A stretch of 64,000 nt of DNA from Halogeometricum sp. S1BR25-6 (GCF_031624495.1 NZ_JAMQOP010000001.1:1612001-1676000), one strand, 5' to 3'. Shown: positions 33,513 through 42,962, counted from the first letter of the stretch. Notes: a model not told the origin generated them from the sequence alone. Numbers and translations are program-made.

Positions 33513-34466
33513 ATGGAACGTCCGAGCCGCCAGCGTCAGCAGGAGCAGGAAGCGGAGAAGGGTTCCGACGAGCACATCGCGTGCCCGGAGTGTGAATCCA
33601 CGGATATCATCACGGACGCCGACCAGGGGGAGTTGGTGTGCGACGACTGCGGCTTGGTTCTCGACGAGCGTCAGATCGACCGCGGCCCGGAATGGCGGGC
33701 GTTCAACCACTCCGAACGGCAGTCGAAATCCCGCGTCGGTGCGCCCATCACCGAGACGATGCACGACCGCGGCCTGACGACGACAATCGACTGGAAGGAC
33801 AAGGACGCCTACGGCCGGTCGCTCTCCTCGGAGAAGCGCTCGCAGATGCACCGCCTCCGCAAGTGGCAGGAGCGCATCCGGACGAAGGACGCCGGCGAGC
33901 GGAACCTCCAGTTCGCGCTCTCGGAAATCGACCGCATGGCCTCGGCGCTCGGCGTGCCCCGTTCGGTACGGGAAGTGGCCTCGGTCATCTACCGCCGCGC
34001 ACTGAACGAGGACCTGATTCGAGGACGCTCCATCGAGGGCGTCGCCACCTCCGCGCTCTACGCCGCCTGCCGGCAGGAGGGCATCCCACGCTCGCTCGAC
34101 GAAGTCGCCGAAGTGTCGCGCGTTCCGCAGAAGGAGATCGGTCGGACGTACCGCTACATCTCTCAGGAACTCGGTCTCGAACTGAAGCCCGTCGACCCCA
34201 AGCAGTTCGTCCCGCGCTTCGCCTCCGCCCTCGGTCTGAGCGAGGAGGTACAGGCGAAGGCGACCGAGATAATCGACGTCTCCGCCGAGCAAGGTCTCCT
34301 GTCGGGCAAGTCGCCCACCGGGTTCGCCGCGGCGGCCATCTACGCCGCCTCGCTGCTCTGCAACGAGAAGAAGACCCAGCGAGAGGTCGCCGACGTGGCG
34401 CAGGTGACCGAGGTCACCATCCGAAACCGCTACCAAGAGCAGATTGAAGCGATGGGCTTCCGGTAG
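33513..34466 (+). CDS. tfb: transcription initiation factor TFB
   Basis: Archaeal TFIIB homologue that recruits RNA polymerase to TBP-bound promoters. It has 317 residues. The zinc ribbon has cysteines at 24, 27, 43 and 46. The B-finger/linker with [20 protein letters not shown] follows, then two cyclin-like repeats from about 115. The second ends in the HTH that reads the BRE ([20 protein letters not shown]). Haloarchaea have several TFBs; this is one full-length paralogue. The ATG just after the TATA box is chosen over an earlier in-frame start that would sit within the promoter. Confidence 0.96.
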   Translation: MERPSRQRQQEQEAEKGSDEHIACPECESTDIITDADQGELVCDDCGLVLDERQIDRGPEWRAFNHSERQSKSRVGAPITETMHDRGLTTTIDWKDKDAYGRSLSSEKRSQMHRLRKWQERIRTKDAGERNLQFALSEIDRMASALGVPRSVREVASVIYRRALNEDLIRGRSIEGVATSALYAACRQEGIPRSLDEVAEVSRVPQKEIGRTYRYISQELGLELKPVDPKQFVPRFASALGLSEEVQAKATEIIDVSAEQGLLSGKSPTGFAAAAIYAASLLCNEKKTQREVADVAQVTEVTIRNRYQEQIEAMGFR

Positions 34467-34509
34467 GTCGGCCGGACGAGAGCGGCACGGACCAGCGCGG
34501 ACGTTCCGA

Positions 34510-34514
34510 TTTTT
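34510..34514 (+). terminator. oligo-T terminator after TFB
   Basis: TTTTT 43 nt after the TFB stop, before the convergent glycosyltransferase gene ends. A likely termination site. Confidence 0.35.
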
Positions 34515-34558
34515 CGCCGATACCGCGACGACGAGCGGTCGCTCCGTCGCGTCCGCGA

Positions 34559-36247
34559 CTACCGCCGGACGAACACGACCGTCTCGCGGTCCCACAGTCC
34601 CAACCGATAGGTCGACCGCTCGTAGCCGCCGCCGAGGGCGTCACCGACGGGGCCGGCGAGTTCCGGTTCCGTGACGACGACGGGCGGGACCGACTCCCGT
34701 TCGGCGAGCGTCGTCGCGTTCTCCGTGCTCACTTCGTCGGCGCCGGCGCGTTCGAAGTACCACGGGAGGGGGAGGCGGTTGCCCCACGATTCGACGGTCG
34801 GCGGGAACTCGTTGCCGGGGTCCCACCCGGTGTAGTACTCCTCGCCGACGTACAACACCTCGGGGGTGGAGGAGTCGCCGTCGGCGACGGCCGTCGCGTT
34901 CTCGTACAATGGTTCGAGGTCGTCGCTCGGTTGGGCGAACTGCGCGAGGTCGTTCGAGCGGTCGGAGGGGCCGTAGACGCCCGCGGCGGTCACCGCGCCC
35001 GCCTGCGCGACGACGGCGAGGAGGAGGAGACAGACGGCGGCGACGCTGGCGGCGTCGCGTTCGCGTCCGTCACCGCCGGCGAGGGCGACGGTGCGCCGCA
35101 GGAGGGCGGCGCCGCCGACGGCGGCGAGGAGCGACGCCGGGAGGAGAAGGTGGACGGCGACCCACGGCGCCGACACCTCGGTCACGACGGGCAGGAGGGC
35201 GAACGCGGCGGCGCTCCAGTAGGCGAAGCCGTCGAGGAGGGGGCGCCGCGCCGCGCCGCCGTAGCGGTTCCAGAGGAAGACGGCGACGGCGGCGACGACT
35301 ATCGGGAGGGCCGCGACGACGAGGGTGTGCACGAACGCCTCGACGTACGGGAACAGCGAGTGCGTCCAGTAGGGCCAGCGGTTGAGCACGCGGACGCCGA
35401 GAAACGACCAGAGCGCGCCGACGGTCGACTCGTACAGCACGAGGTGCCACGTCGTCGGCTTCCAGAGACCGACGTCGACGTGCGGACCGGCGCGCGGGGC
35501 GAAACAGAGTACGACCGTCCCGAGGAAGAGGAGGAACGCGCGCGCCGCGGCGCCGGTCCGACCGGCCACGCGCGAACGGAGTGCGGCGAGTTGCCGGCGC
35601 GTCGACGACCCCGCGTCGACGACGGCGCTCGGTTGGTCGAGAATGAGGACGCCGGCGGCCAGCCAACACAGGACGTAGGCGGCGGCGAACCCCGAAGAGG
35701 CGAATGCGAGGGCGAGGGCGACCGAACCCAGATAGGCGTCGCGTCGGCTCCGACGGTCGTACGCGCGCACGGCGAACCCGACGAACGCTAGCGCGAACAG
35801 CGCCAGCGGAACGTCGCCGCGGAGGAAGCGCGAGTAGTAGACGAACAGCGGGCTGAAGGCGAGGAGCGCGGCGAACAGAACGGTCTCGGCGTCGTCGAGT
35901 CGGTCGCGGAACAGGAGCGCACAGAGCGGGAGCGCCGCGCCGAGGAGGGCGACGGGCAGGCGCGCCGTCGCGTCCGTCGCGCCGACGAGGGCGAAGACGA
36001 GTCGGTCGAGGTGATAGAGGAGCGGACCGCCGGCGACGGGGCGGTACTCGAACGAACCCATCTCCAGATAGCGGAGCGACCAGTAGCCGACGCGCGCCTC
36101 GTCCCAGTGGAACGGGCGCGCGCCGAGGTCGACGAGGCGCGCGAGGAGGCCGAGTGCGGCGAGGACCGCGACGGCGGCGGCGACCCCGTCGAGTCGGACG
36201 CCGCGGCGACGACCCGCGGCGCCGTCCGGCGCGTCTCCGAGAGACAT
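34559..36247 (-). CDS. Agl23/TIGR03663-type membrane glycosyltransferase-like protein
   Basis: A 562-residue membrane protein with about ten to twelve helices. ARPFHWDEARVGYWSLRYLE (about 44-63) holds the conserved acidic loop of GT-C-fold (GT39/PMT-like) enzymes, and FSPLFVYYSRFLRGDVPLAL (about 132-151) is the family hallmark. The last 120 residues form an extracytoplasmic soluble tail. I recall this family as the flippase-associated Agl23 group, tied to lipid-linked sugar transfer in archaeal surface glycosylation. No other glycosylation gene is adjacent. The start was chosen at MSLGDAPDGAAG, just before the first helix. Confidence 0.85.
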   Translation of the reverse strand: MSLGDAPDGAAGRRRGVRLDGVAAAVAVLAALGLLARLVDLGARPFHWDEARVGYWSLRYLEMGSFEYRPVAGGPLLYHLDRLVFALVGATDATARLPVALLGAALPLCALLFRDRLDDAETVLFAALLAFSPLFVYYSRFLRGDVPLALFALAFVGFAVRAYDRRSRRDAYLGSVALALAFASSGFAAAYVLCWLAAGVLILDQPSAVVDAGSSTRRQLAALRSRVAGRTGAAARAFLLFLGTVVLCFAPRAGPHVDVGLWKPTTWHLVLYESTVGALWSFLGVRVLNRWPYWTHSLFPYVEAFVHTLVVAALPIVVAAVAVFLWNRYGGAARRPLLDGFAYWSAAAFALLPVVTEVSAPWVAVHLLLPASLLAAVGGAALLRRTVALAGGDGRERDAASVAAVCLLLLAVVAQAGAVTAAGVYGPSDRSNDLAQFAQPSDDLEPLYENATAVADGDSSTPEVLYVGEEYYTGWDPGNEFPPTVESWGNRLPLPWYFERAGADEVSTENATTLAERESVPPVVVTEPELAGPVGDALGGGYERSTYRLGLWDRETVVFVRR

Positions 36248-36379
36248 AGAGGAGACTCCCGCGGTCGCGCGTAGAAGCTTTTTGGTCCGGCTTTTCGGCC
36301 CGACCCGCGCCTCCGACCCGGCGGTCCGGTAGCCCGTCGGTTCGGAAAGCACAAGCACCGCGGCGGGGGACTGTCGAGT

Positions 36380-36757
36380 ATGGGACTCGTGGAATCGCTG
36401 CCGCCGCGACCGCTGTCCGCCAAGGAACTGCTGGACCTCAACCGCTCCGAGGTATTCGAACTCGCCAGCCCCATCGAGGAGGAGGGCGACGCCAGCGCCG
36501 TCATCCTCGCCACCGAGTCGTGGGTGAAGGGACTCGTCTTCGACGGTGAGAGTGGCGGCGACGGCGAGGGAGACGGCGACGGATGGACCGTCGTGGAGAC
36601 GGTGTCGCTCGCCGAGCGAGAGCGAATCGACGGCCTCCGAGCGTGCGAAGACGCGATTCTGGCGTTCCGCGGTGACTCTCCGGATGTAGTCGACGGGGAG
36701 GGTCGCGGCGACGACAGTGGTGACGCCGACGGCGACGTCGATTCGGCCGCGAAGTGA
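36380..36757 (+). CDS. conserved haloarchaeal hypothetical protein
   Basis: A 125-residue acidic protein; function unknown. The first 85 residues look folded (LPPRPLSAKELLDLNRSEVF, ASAVILATESWVKGLVFDG, VVETVSLAERERIDGL), with a small alpha/beta pattern. The last 25 residues are an Asp/Gly-rich tail. A Gly/Asp insertion at about 58-66 splits the domain. It is followed 50 nt later by the universal stress protein gene on the same strand. Confidence 0.65.
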   Translation: MGLVESLPPRPLSAKELLDLNRSEVFELASPIEEEGDASAVILATESWVKGLVFDGESGGDGEGDGDGWTVVETVSLAERERIDGLRACEDAILAFRGDSPDVVDGEGRGDDSGDADGDVDSAAK

Positions 36758-36807
36758 GCCCCCGTTCGGCGGACAGTTTCTAATCGGGGGTGGCCGTACT
36801 ACGAACG

Positions 36808-37248
36808 ATGTACGACCGAATCCTCGTGCCGACCGACGGAAGTCACGCCACCGAACGCGCCGTCGAGAACGCGGTCGACCTGGCCAAACAGTACGGCGCC
36901 ACCATCCACGCCCTCTACGTCGTCGACTCCGGGACGTACGCTTCCTTGGAGGCGGGCACCGACATCGTCATCGAATCGCTGGAGACCGAGGGGAAGGAGG
37001 CCGTCGAACACGTCGTCGAGACGGCCGAACGCGCCGGCGTGGAAACGACGACCAGCGTGGAGTCGGGGTCGGCCTACGAGACCATCCTCGACTACGCGGA
37101 GGCGAACGACTGCGACCTCATCGTGATGGGGACGCACGGCCGGAGCGGCCTCGACCGCTACCTTCTCGGCAGCGTCACGGAGAAGGTGGTCCGCCGGTCC
37201 GACGTGCCGGTGTTGACCGTTCGGGCCGACGAGGACGAAGACGAGTGA
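36808..37248 (+). CDS. universal stress protein, UspA family
   Basis: A 146-residue alpha/beta nucleotide-binding protein. MYDRILVPTDGSHATERAVE starts the fold. The ATP-binding pattern GTHGRSGLDRYLLGSVTEKV lies at 108-127, with the G-2x-G-9x-G-S/T spacing of ATP-binding Usps. The ATG was preferred over an upstream GTG because it directly precedes the first strand. Role: general stress adaptation; the specific signal is unknown. Confidence 0.92.
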   Translation: MYDRILVPTDGSHATERAVENAVDLAKQYGATIHALYVVDSGTYASLEAGTDIVIESLETEGKEAVEHVVETAERAGVETTTSVESGSAYETILDYAEANDCDLIVMGTHGRSGLDRYLLGSVTEKVVRRSDVPVLTVRADEDEDE

Positions 37249-37387
37249 GCGCCGGTCGACGGACGCACGCAGAGCACAGTATCTGCGTCTGAATAGTCGC
37301 GTCTACTTTCAAATTGTGCCATATATCGCTATATTATCCATATTGTGATTCATTACATACCGTATATGTATGTATAACCATTACAAA

Positions 37388-37399
37388 TCTATTTAAATC
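37388..37399 (+). promoter_or_regulatory. TATA box of the PhoX-like gene in an AT-rich upstream region
   Basis: tctatttaaatc is centred about 28 nt before the ATG. It stands at the end of about 100 nt of strongly AT-rich sequence (37300-37400, rich in tata/cata), very unlike the surrounding GC-rich DNA. This suggests a strong, probably regulated promoter. Confidence 0.6.
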
Positions 37400-37421
37400 G
37401 TCGTAGTGACAGTTCGCCCGC

Positions 37422-39743
37422 ATGGTCGACTTTACTCGGCGGAAGCTGATGGCGACGTCCGCGGCCGCCGCGCTCGGGGCGAGCGTGGCAGGGGTAGCGA
37501 GCGCAGACGAAGTAGAGGAGTCCGACACGCCGGGAGCGCCCAGTGTCGACGGAAGCCTCAAGCGGTTCTCGACGACGGCGTTCGGGGCGGAGGTGACGGG
37601 TCCGTTCGTCTTCCACGACGGGGGACTGCTGTACAGCCTACAGCACCCCTCCGAAGAGAACCCCGAGCCGTTCGGGCGGGCGGCGGTGGGCTACTTCAGC
37701 GGCTTCAACTTCCAGTTCGACGGGACCAACGACGACTTCGAGGAAGTCGGCATCCCGGAGACCGAAGAGGAACAGCGCGACGTCCGCGCCGAGAGCGGGG
37801 ACTACGAGATACTGTTCTACGGACGCGAACCGATCAACGGCGGCGACGAACTGCTCGGCGTGACACAGACGCCGGACGGACAGCACATCTACCGCGAGGA
37901 CGCCCTCGAACCGGACCGAGAGGAGCGGCCGTACTTCCGAGGCACGCAGTACGGACTCGCCGGGAGCAACCCCGACTGCAACCAGTTCGTCCCGACGAAC
38001 GACGAGGAGACGGAGGGTTACCTCTTCACGAACTGGGAGAACAGTCCCGGCGACGTCTCGCGCGTTCCCCTTAGTCAGGACGACGACGGGGAGTGGCACG
38101 CCGACATGGAGAACGCGATGAACCTCTCGAACACCGAGTCGCTGCGCGCCCACGGCGGGACGCGCATCAACTGCTACGGCGACCTCAGCCCGTGGGGGAC
38201 GATGATATCCGCCGAGGAGAACTACGCCCACCCGCGCGTCAACCTGACGCACAAAGTGAGCGACATCGTGGAGGCCGGGTCCGGCGAGACGCTCCTCGGG
38301 GCGGCGCACTTCTGGAACCGCCCGAACCCCAGCGAGATATCCACCGCGATATCGACGTACGTGGAGGGCGGTCACCTCGAAGAGGACTTCAGCCCGCAGG
38401 GTAACTGGGCGCTGACCGGCGTCGAGTTCCTCGCGTACTACCTCGGGTCCGACCAGAACGACCAGGTGGACGACCAGAACCTCGGGACGACGCCCATCGA
38501 CGACGTCTACCCGAACCCCTATCGGTACGGCTACTTCGTCGACTTCCGCGAACCGGCGGCCGAGGAACCCGAAGCCGTGAAGTACTACGTGATGGGTCGG
38601 GCCGCCTGGGAGTGCCCGGACATCGAGGGCGACCTGAAGACCGTCTACGGCTGTTCGGACGGCGACAGCAAGGGCATCTACAAGTTCGTCGCCGACGAGC
38701 CAATCCCGGAGTACGAGGACCCGATGGACGTCGCCGGCACGCTGTACGCGCCGAAGATAACGAACGACGCCGCGAGCGCCGAGGAGTCCGGCGAGCGGAA
38801 GTCCCCGGCGTACGTCAACCTGGAGGTCGAGTGGATGGAACTCGGCCACGCGACGAACGCCGAGGTTGAGTCATGGGTCGCCGAGTACGACGGCGTCACG
38901 CAGGTCGACTACCTCGAAGCGCACGCCGAGACCAACTGGGCCGACGACCCGGCGGCGGCGCTCAGGGAGGCCGACCTCAAGGTCATCCGCAACGGCAACC
39001 AGAACTACATCTCGAACGAGGACATCGTCGAGTGGGCCGAGCAGTACGAGGAGCACGGCCCCGACGGCGTCGACGACGAACTGCGGCGCATTCCGTTCCT
39101 CGAAACCCGCGCGGCCGCAAAAGAGATCGGCGCGTCCATCGAGTTCAACAAGGCCGAGGGCGTCGACAGCGTCGACGACGCCGGACCGGGCGACTACGTC
39201 TACTTCGGCATCTCCGAGTTCAACGACGACATGGCGGACGACACGGGCGACATCCAGATGGACCGCGTCGACGGCGGCGTCGTCTACCGCGCCGAACTGG
39301 AGGACGACTACAACGTCTCGACGCTGAAACCCGTCATCGTCGGTCCGGACTTCACGGACCCGGCGAGCGTCGCGGACGACGCCCTTCGCAACATCGACAA
39401 CGTCTACACGATGCGCGACGGGCGCGTGCTCTGCTGCGAGGACGGGTTCGGCGGTCCCGCCCGCTCGTACCCCAACGACGGTCTCTACGTCTACGAACCG
39501 GCGAGCGCGGGCGACACGGCCGAGGAGGCCGCCGAAGAGAGCGAAGAGAGCGAGGAGACCGAGACGGAAACTGAGGAAGCGGAAGGCGACGAGACGGAAA
39601 CCGAAGCGGACGACGAGGACCACACCGAAACCGACGGTCACACCGAGACTGCGACCGAAACGCACACCGAAACCGCGACCGAGACGGACACCGAGACAGC
39701 GACCGGAACCCACACCGGAACCGCGACCGAGTCCGCCGACTGA
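37422..39743 (+). CDS. PhoX-like (DUF839) protein exported by Tat
   Basis: A 773-residue secreted protein. The Tat motif FTRRKLM (R6, R7) with a hydrophobic stretch to residue 26 marks folded export. The body matches the DUF839/PhoX family of calcium- and iron-dependent alkaline phosphatases: TNWENSPGDVSRVPL, RAHGGTRINCYGDLSPWGTM, SAEENYAH, GRAAWECPDIEG and the C-terminal YTMRDGRVLCCEDG. The last 75 residues are a tandem Glu/Thr-rich tail (TETATETHTETATETDTE). This is a likely flexible or surface-anchoring region. Alkaline phosphatase or phosphodiesterase activity is expected but unproven. A strong AT-rich promoter lies upstream. Confidence 0.82.
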   Translation: MVDFTRRKLMATSAAAALGASVAGVASADEVEESDTPGAPSVDGSLKRFSTTAFGAEVTGPFVFHDGGLLYSLQHPSEENPEPFGRAAVGYFSGFNFQFDGTNDDFEEVGIPETEEEQRDVRAESGDYEILFYGREPINGGDELLGVTQTPDGQHIYREDALEPDREERPYFRGTQYGLAGSNPDCNQFVPTNDEETEGYLFTNWENSPGDVSRVPLSQDDDGEWHADMENAMNLSNTESLRAHGGTRINCYGDLSPWGTMISAEENYAHPRVNLTHKVSDIVEAGSGETLLGAAHFWNRPNPSEISTAISTYVEGGHLEEDFSPQGNWALTGVEFLAYYLGSDQNDQVDDQNLGTTPIDDVYPNPYRYGYFVDFREPAAEEPEAVKYYVMGRAAWECPDIEGDLKTVYGCSDGDSKGIYKFVADEPIPEYEDPMDVAGTLYAPKITNDAASAEESGERKSPAYVNLEVEWMELGHATNAEVESWVAEYDGVTQVDYLEAHAETNWADDPAAALREADLKVIRNGNQNYISNEDIVEWAEQYEEHGPDGVDDELRRIPFLETRAAAKEIGASIEFNKAEGVDSVDDAGPGDYVYFGISEFNDDMADDTGDIQMDRVDGGVVYRAELEDDYNVSTLKPVIVGPDFTDPASVADDALRNIDNVYTMRDGRVLCCEDGFGGPARSYPNDGLYVYEPASAGDTAEEAAEESEESEETETETEEAEGDETETEADDEDHTETDGHTETATETHTETATETDTETATGTHTGTATESAD

Positions 39744-39897
39744 ACCGGACTGACGTGCGGACCCGAAAGGCTCGACGCCGGGTACGGCCGTCGAGCCCCC
39801 GACCCCGGTTCGCGGTCCCGTTCGGTGTCGCTCCGGCGCGACCCCGCCGCGGGGTCCGACCGCGAACGTCGCATCTTTCGATTCACCGCTACACAAT

Positions 39898-40329
39898 ATG
39901 TCACAAACCAACGAAACACCATCCAACGAACGGACCGGACCGACCGACTCCGTCTACGAGGAGTACATCCTCGGCGTCCGTATCGTCGAGCGAACGGCCG
40001 GGACCGACCCCGTCTACCGGTTCGAGGCGCCGCACCACGAGGGAATCGAGTTCGACGACGCCGACACGGCGACGCTGTACGCCGACGTCTACTTCGACGT
40101 CAACGGCTTCCAGGAGGCGGGAACCGGAGAGCGGGGCGTCCCGCCGGAGATAATCCAGGCCGGACGCGACACCCTCGTCGCCTACTTCATGACGCAACCG
40201 TACGTCGACGTCGAGTGGGTCGCCTCCTACTACGGCGAAAAGCCCGAGAAGGTACAGCGGTACGTCAACCGCGTGCGAAAGCGAGCGAAGAAGATACGCG
40301 AGGGGGCCGCCGAGCAGGGCATGACCTGA
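39898..40329 (+). CDS. conserved haloarchaeal hypothetical protein
   Basis: A 143-residue acidic protein with no recognised family. The N-terminal 20 residues look disordered. The central part (EEYILGVRIVERTAGTDPVY, ATLYADVYFDVNGF) is beta-rich. The C-terminal 50 residues are helical (YVDVEWVASYYGEKPEKVQR, RVRKRAKKIREGA) and could form a DNA-binding HTH-like pair. It follows the PhoX-like gene by 154 nt on the same strand. Confidence 0.6.
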   Translation: MSQTNETPSNERTGPTDSVYEEYILGVRIVERTAGTDPVYRFEAPHHEGIEFDDADTATLYADVYFDVNGFQEAGTGERGVPPEIIQAGRDTLVAYFMTQPYVDVEWVASYYGEKPEKVQRYVNRVRKRAKKIREGAAEQGMT

Positions 40330-40439
40330 CCGCCCGACGCACCGCCCGCCGCACCCGCCGCGCCCTCCCATCCCGACCTCGGTTCGACGACCGAATCGCT
40401 CCATAAAGAGTTTTGGCGCGGTCCCGCAAACCGAGGGGC

Positions 40440-40766
40440 ATGACCGAGTACACCGTCGAGTTCGTCGGGACGGGCGAGTCGATTCAGGTCTCCGACAAGC
40501 AGACCATCCTCAAAGCCTGCATCGAGGAGGGTATCGCGCAGGAGTACTCCTGCCGAGTCGGGATGTGTCTGGCCTGCTCCGCCGAGATTCTCGAGGGCGA
40601 CGTGACCCAACCCGCCGCCCGCGGCCTCACCGATGAGGAGCGAGAGGACTACGCGCTGACGTGCATGGCGCGCCCGCAGAGCGACCTCAAACTGGAGCGC
40701 GGTGTCTACCCGCCGAGCATCGAGAACGACGCCTCGGCCGCCGCGCCCGCCGCGGACGACGACTGA
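40440..40766 (+). CDS. [2Fe-2S] ferredoxin
   Basis: A 108-residue plant-type ferredoxin, an electron carrier. The cluster ligands are C38, C43, C46 and C75 (CRVGMCLAC...LTC), the standard CxxxxCxxC plus distal C spacing. The fold is short compared with the halobacterial ferredoxin of about 128 residues, lacking its acidic N-terminal domain insertion. The C-terminal tail is Ala/Asp-rich. The redox partner is unknown. Confidence 0.92.
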   Translation: MTEYTVEFVGTGESIQVSDKQTILKACIEEGIAQEYSCRVGMCLACSAEILEGDVTQPAARGLTDEEREDYALTCMARPQSDLKLERGVYPPSIENDASAAAPAADDD

Positions 40767-40811
40767 GCGCACCGGACCCCGAACGGAATCCGCGGCCGGG
40801 GAGTCGACGGC

Positions 40812-41960
40812 TCAGTCCGCCTGCGACACCGCGCAGTTGTTCGGACCGAGTTCCAACTCGAACGCCTCCGCGTCGGCCACCTCGCTCAGACCGAGGTTCG
40901 TGGCGATTATGTCCTCGTAGTTCGCCGGCCGGGGCGGCATATCCGAGAGCACCGCTTCGACGAACCGCTCTTCGGAGAGCATGAGAAGCGGGAGGCCGTC
41001 GCGGAGGTCGCCGAGGTACGCGGAGTAGGTGCCGTCGGTCCGCCGGTCGGCGGCGTCGCCGTAGTGCGCCGGCGCGACGCGGACGTCGTCGTGGAACTCG
41101 TCGAACACCGTCCGGAGCGTCCCGTACAACTGCCGGGCGGCGTCGGTCGCCCCCTCGTCGCCCACCTCCAAGTCGGGGCGGGCGACGCTCTCGACGAACA
41201 GGCTGTCGCCCGAGAACAACATGTCGCCGAGTCGGTAGGCGGTCATCTCGCTCGTGTGTCCGGGGGCGTGGACGGCGGTGAGCGTCGCGTCCCCGACACG
41301 AATCTCGTCGCCGTCGGCGACGAACTCCGCCGCGGCGTCGACGTCGAGACCCCTGTCGCGGGCGCCTTCGGGATAGACGGCGGTCGCATCCGTCTCCGCC
41401 GCGAGTCTCCGGACACCGCTGACGTGGTCGGCGTGGACGTGCGTGTCGAGGGCGTAGACGAGGTCGGCGCCGTACTCGCGAGCATCGGTGACGTAGCGTT
41501 CGGTGAACTGTCTGAGCGGGTCGATAACCGCGGCCTCGCTGTCCGAGACGACGAAGTAGGCGAGACAGCCGCTGGCGGGGCGGCGGTACTGGTGGATCAC
41601 CGCGTTGACGTCCGCCGGGACGACGACCGAAACGTAGACGCGCGCCCACCCCCGCATCCCGTCGTCGAGGTTCTCCGCCTCGAAACCCGCCTCGCGGAGG
41701 CGGTCGGCGACGAACGCGCTAGCCTCGCCGCGACCGCAGACGACGACCACGGGATTCTCGGGGTCGAGGCCGGCCTCCCGGGCGGTCTCGGCGACATCGC
41801 CGCGCGCCGCGGCAGCCATGAACTTCGAGTACGGGACGAGCGTCGTCTCGACGCCCTCGCCGTCGACGTGCCACGCGTCGTGTTCGTCTCGGTTCCGAAC
41901 GTCGAGCAGAGAGACCGACCCACCCCGTTCGAGCCGTTCGTGTAGTCCCTCAGGAGTCAT
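40812..41960 (-). CDS. rhodanese-metallo-beta-lactamase fusion (persulfide dioxygenase-like)
   Basis: A 382-residue two-domain sulfur enzyme. Residues 1-110 are a rhodanese domain with the active-site cysteine C75 in VVCGRGEAS. Residues 115-382 form a metallo-beta-lactamase domain with HVHADH (H174, H176, D178, H179), APGHTSEM and SGDSLF, as in ETHE1/PDO proteins. The natural job is probably transfer and oxidation of sulfane sulfur (persulfide to sulfite). The domain order, rhodanese first, is the reverse of many bacterial PDO fusions. The promoter is near-leaderless. Confidence 0.9.
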   Translation of the reverse strand: MTPEGLHERLERGGSVSLLDVRNRDEHDAWHVDGEGVETTLVPYSKFMAAAARGDVAETAREAGLDPENPVVVVCGRGEASAFVADRLREAGFEAENLDDGMRGWARVYVSVVVPADVNAVIHQYRRPASGCLAYFVVSDSEAAVIDPLRQFTERYVTDAREYGADLVYALDTHVHADHVSGVRRLAAETDATAVYPEGARDRGLDVDAAAEFVADGDEIRVGDATLTAVHAPGHTSEMTAYRLGDMLFSGDSLFVESVARPDLEVGDEGATDAARQLYGTLRTVFDEFHDDVRVAPAHYGDAADRRTDGTYSAYLGDLRDGLPLLMLSEERFVEAVLSDMPPRPANYEDIIATNLGLSEVADAEAFELELGPNNCAVSQAD

Positions 41961-41983
41961 CAGTCTTGATACGAGTCTCCCGG

Positions 41984-41993
41984 GGAATATAGT
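41984..41993 (-). promoter_or_regulatory. TATA box of the rhodanese-MBL gene
   Basis: On the minus strand the element aactatattc lies about 27 nt before the ATG, giving a leaderless transcript. Confidence 0.55.
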
Positions 41994-42074
41994 TGCCGCT
42001 CGACCGGTCAGTTTACCGCCTCCTGTGCCGCCGATTCGACGGTCGGGTCGCCGCGCCGTCAGCCGGGAAGTCCG

Positions 42075-42245
42075 CTACTCCGCCGACCCGCCGTCGGTCT
42101 CGACGGCGGCGGACGGCTCCTCGACCGTCGCGCTCATCTGCGACACCTCGTCGGCGACCGACCCCATGTCCCGGACCGGTTCGGCGGCGATGTCGCGGAT
42201 GTCCTCGGCGTGTTCGGAGACAACGAACAGAGAGACCAGTCCGTG
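42075..42245 (-). pseudogene. probable remnant of a haloarchaeal transducer (Htr/MCP) gene
   Basis: An open minus-strand frame without a start codon (a TGA stands immediately upstream) ends in TAG. It encodes SEHAEDIRDIAAEPVRDMGS followed by VADEVSQMSATVEEPSAAVE. This resembles the SATVEEVAASADEV region of the signalling domain of haloarchaeal methyl-accepting transducers, but it is short, shifted in phase and lacks the rest. The codons show the usual GC-rich third positions, so it probably derives from a real gene. It accounts for about half of the 366-nt gap between the rhodanese-MBL gene and the ferritin-like gene; no other feature is seen there apart from the promoters. Confidence 0.45.
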
Positions 42246-42326
42246 TCATGAACGTTTTCGGCCGAATATCACCGGAGATACTACGCTCGGGCCAACATTC
42301 AGGGTCGCACCGTCCGTGAGAGTCGT

Positions 42327-42962
42327 ATGGACGGCGAGAGCTTCCGGTCGGCCGTAGAGGAGGAAAAGCGGACGCAGTTGGACCGACTCGGCTCCCAGCA
42401 ACTGCTCGTCGCGTTGACGGACGCCGATCTGACGCGCGAACGCGTCCTCGAAGTGGCGGCGGCGAGCGAGCACGCCGCCTGCGAGACGTTCCGCGGGTGG
42501 GCCGACGACGAGGGTGACGAGTCGGCCCGCGCGGTGTTCGCCGCCGTGGCCGACCAGGAGGACGAGCACCTCCGGCGCGTGACCGACGAACTCGACGGCG
42601 CGTGGGAACCGGACGACGAACCGGGACCGATGCACGGCTACCTTCGCGGCCGCGAGTCGGCCGTCGAACGCGTCGCCGGCGGGATGGTCGGACGCCCCCT
42701 CGTCAGCCTGCGGACGTACAACCAACTCGTAGGCTTCTTCGTCAACGAAGCGGACGAACGGACGGCGGACGTCCTCCGCGGGTTGAAGGCGGAGACGGCG
42801 GAGACGCTGACCGAGGGACTCTCGCTCCTCGAATCGCTGTGCGGGAGCGACGAGGAGTGGGAGGCCGCCGAGATGGTCGCCGGCTACACGATTCAGGTGG
42901 CGTACGACGACTACGCGGACGCCCTGCGCGGACTGGGCTTCGACCCGAGGTCGGTGTGCTGA
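42327..42962 (+). CDS. ferritin-like/rubrerythrin-family protein
   Basis: A 211-residue mostly helical protein that I associate with rubrerythrin-like haloarchaeal proteins. Helices contain candidate carboxylate ligands (AAASEHAACETFRGWADDEG, AVFAAVADQEDEHLRRVTDE), with the ExxH-type spacing of di-iron four-helix bundles (EDEHL near residue 73). The C-terminal half carries further helices (GFFVNEADERTADVLRGLKA, AAEMVAGYTIQVAYDDYADA). No rubredoxin domain is present. Its stop overlaps the MOSC gene start by one base. Peroxide reduction or iron handling is inferred. Confidence 0.65.
   Translation: MDGESFRSAVEEEKRTQLDRLGSQQLLVALTDADLTRERVLEVAAASEHAACETFRGWADDEGDESARAVFAAVADQEDEHLRRVTDELDGAWEPDDEPGPMHGYLRGRESAVERVAGGMVGRPLVSLRTYNQLVGFFVNEADERTADVLRGLKAETAETLTEGLSLLESLCGSDEEWEAAEMVAGYTIQVAYDDYADALRGLGFDPRSVC

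Noticed and set aside
42013-42249. 79-codon ATG-started ORF on the minus strand
   Set aside because: Its product is an Arg-rich string; the overlapping frame with transducer-like residues and normal codon use is the better explanation.
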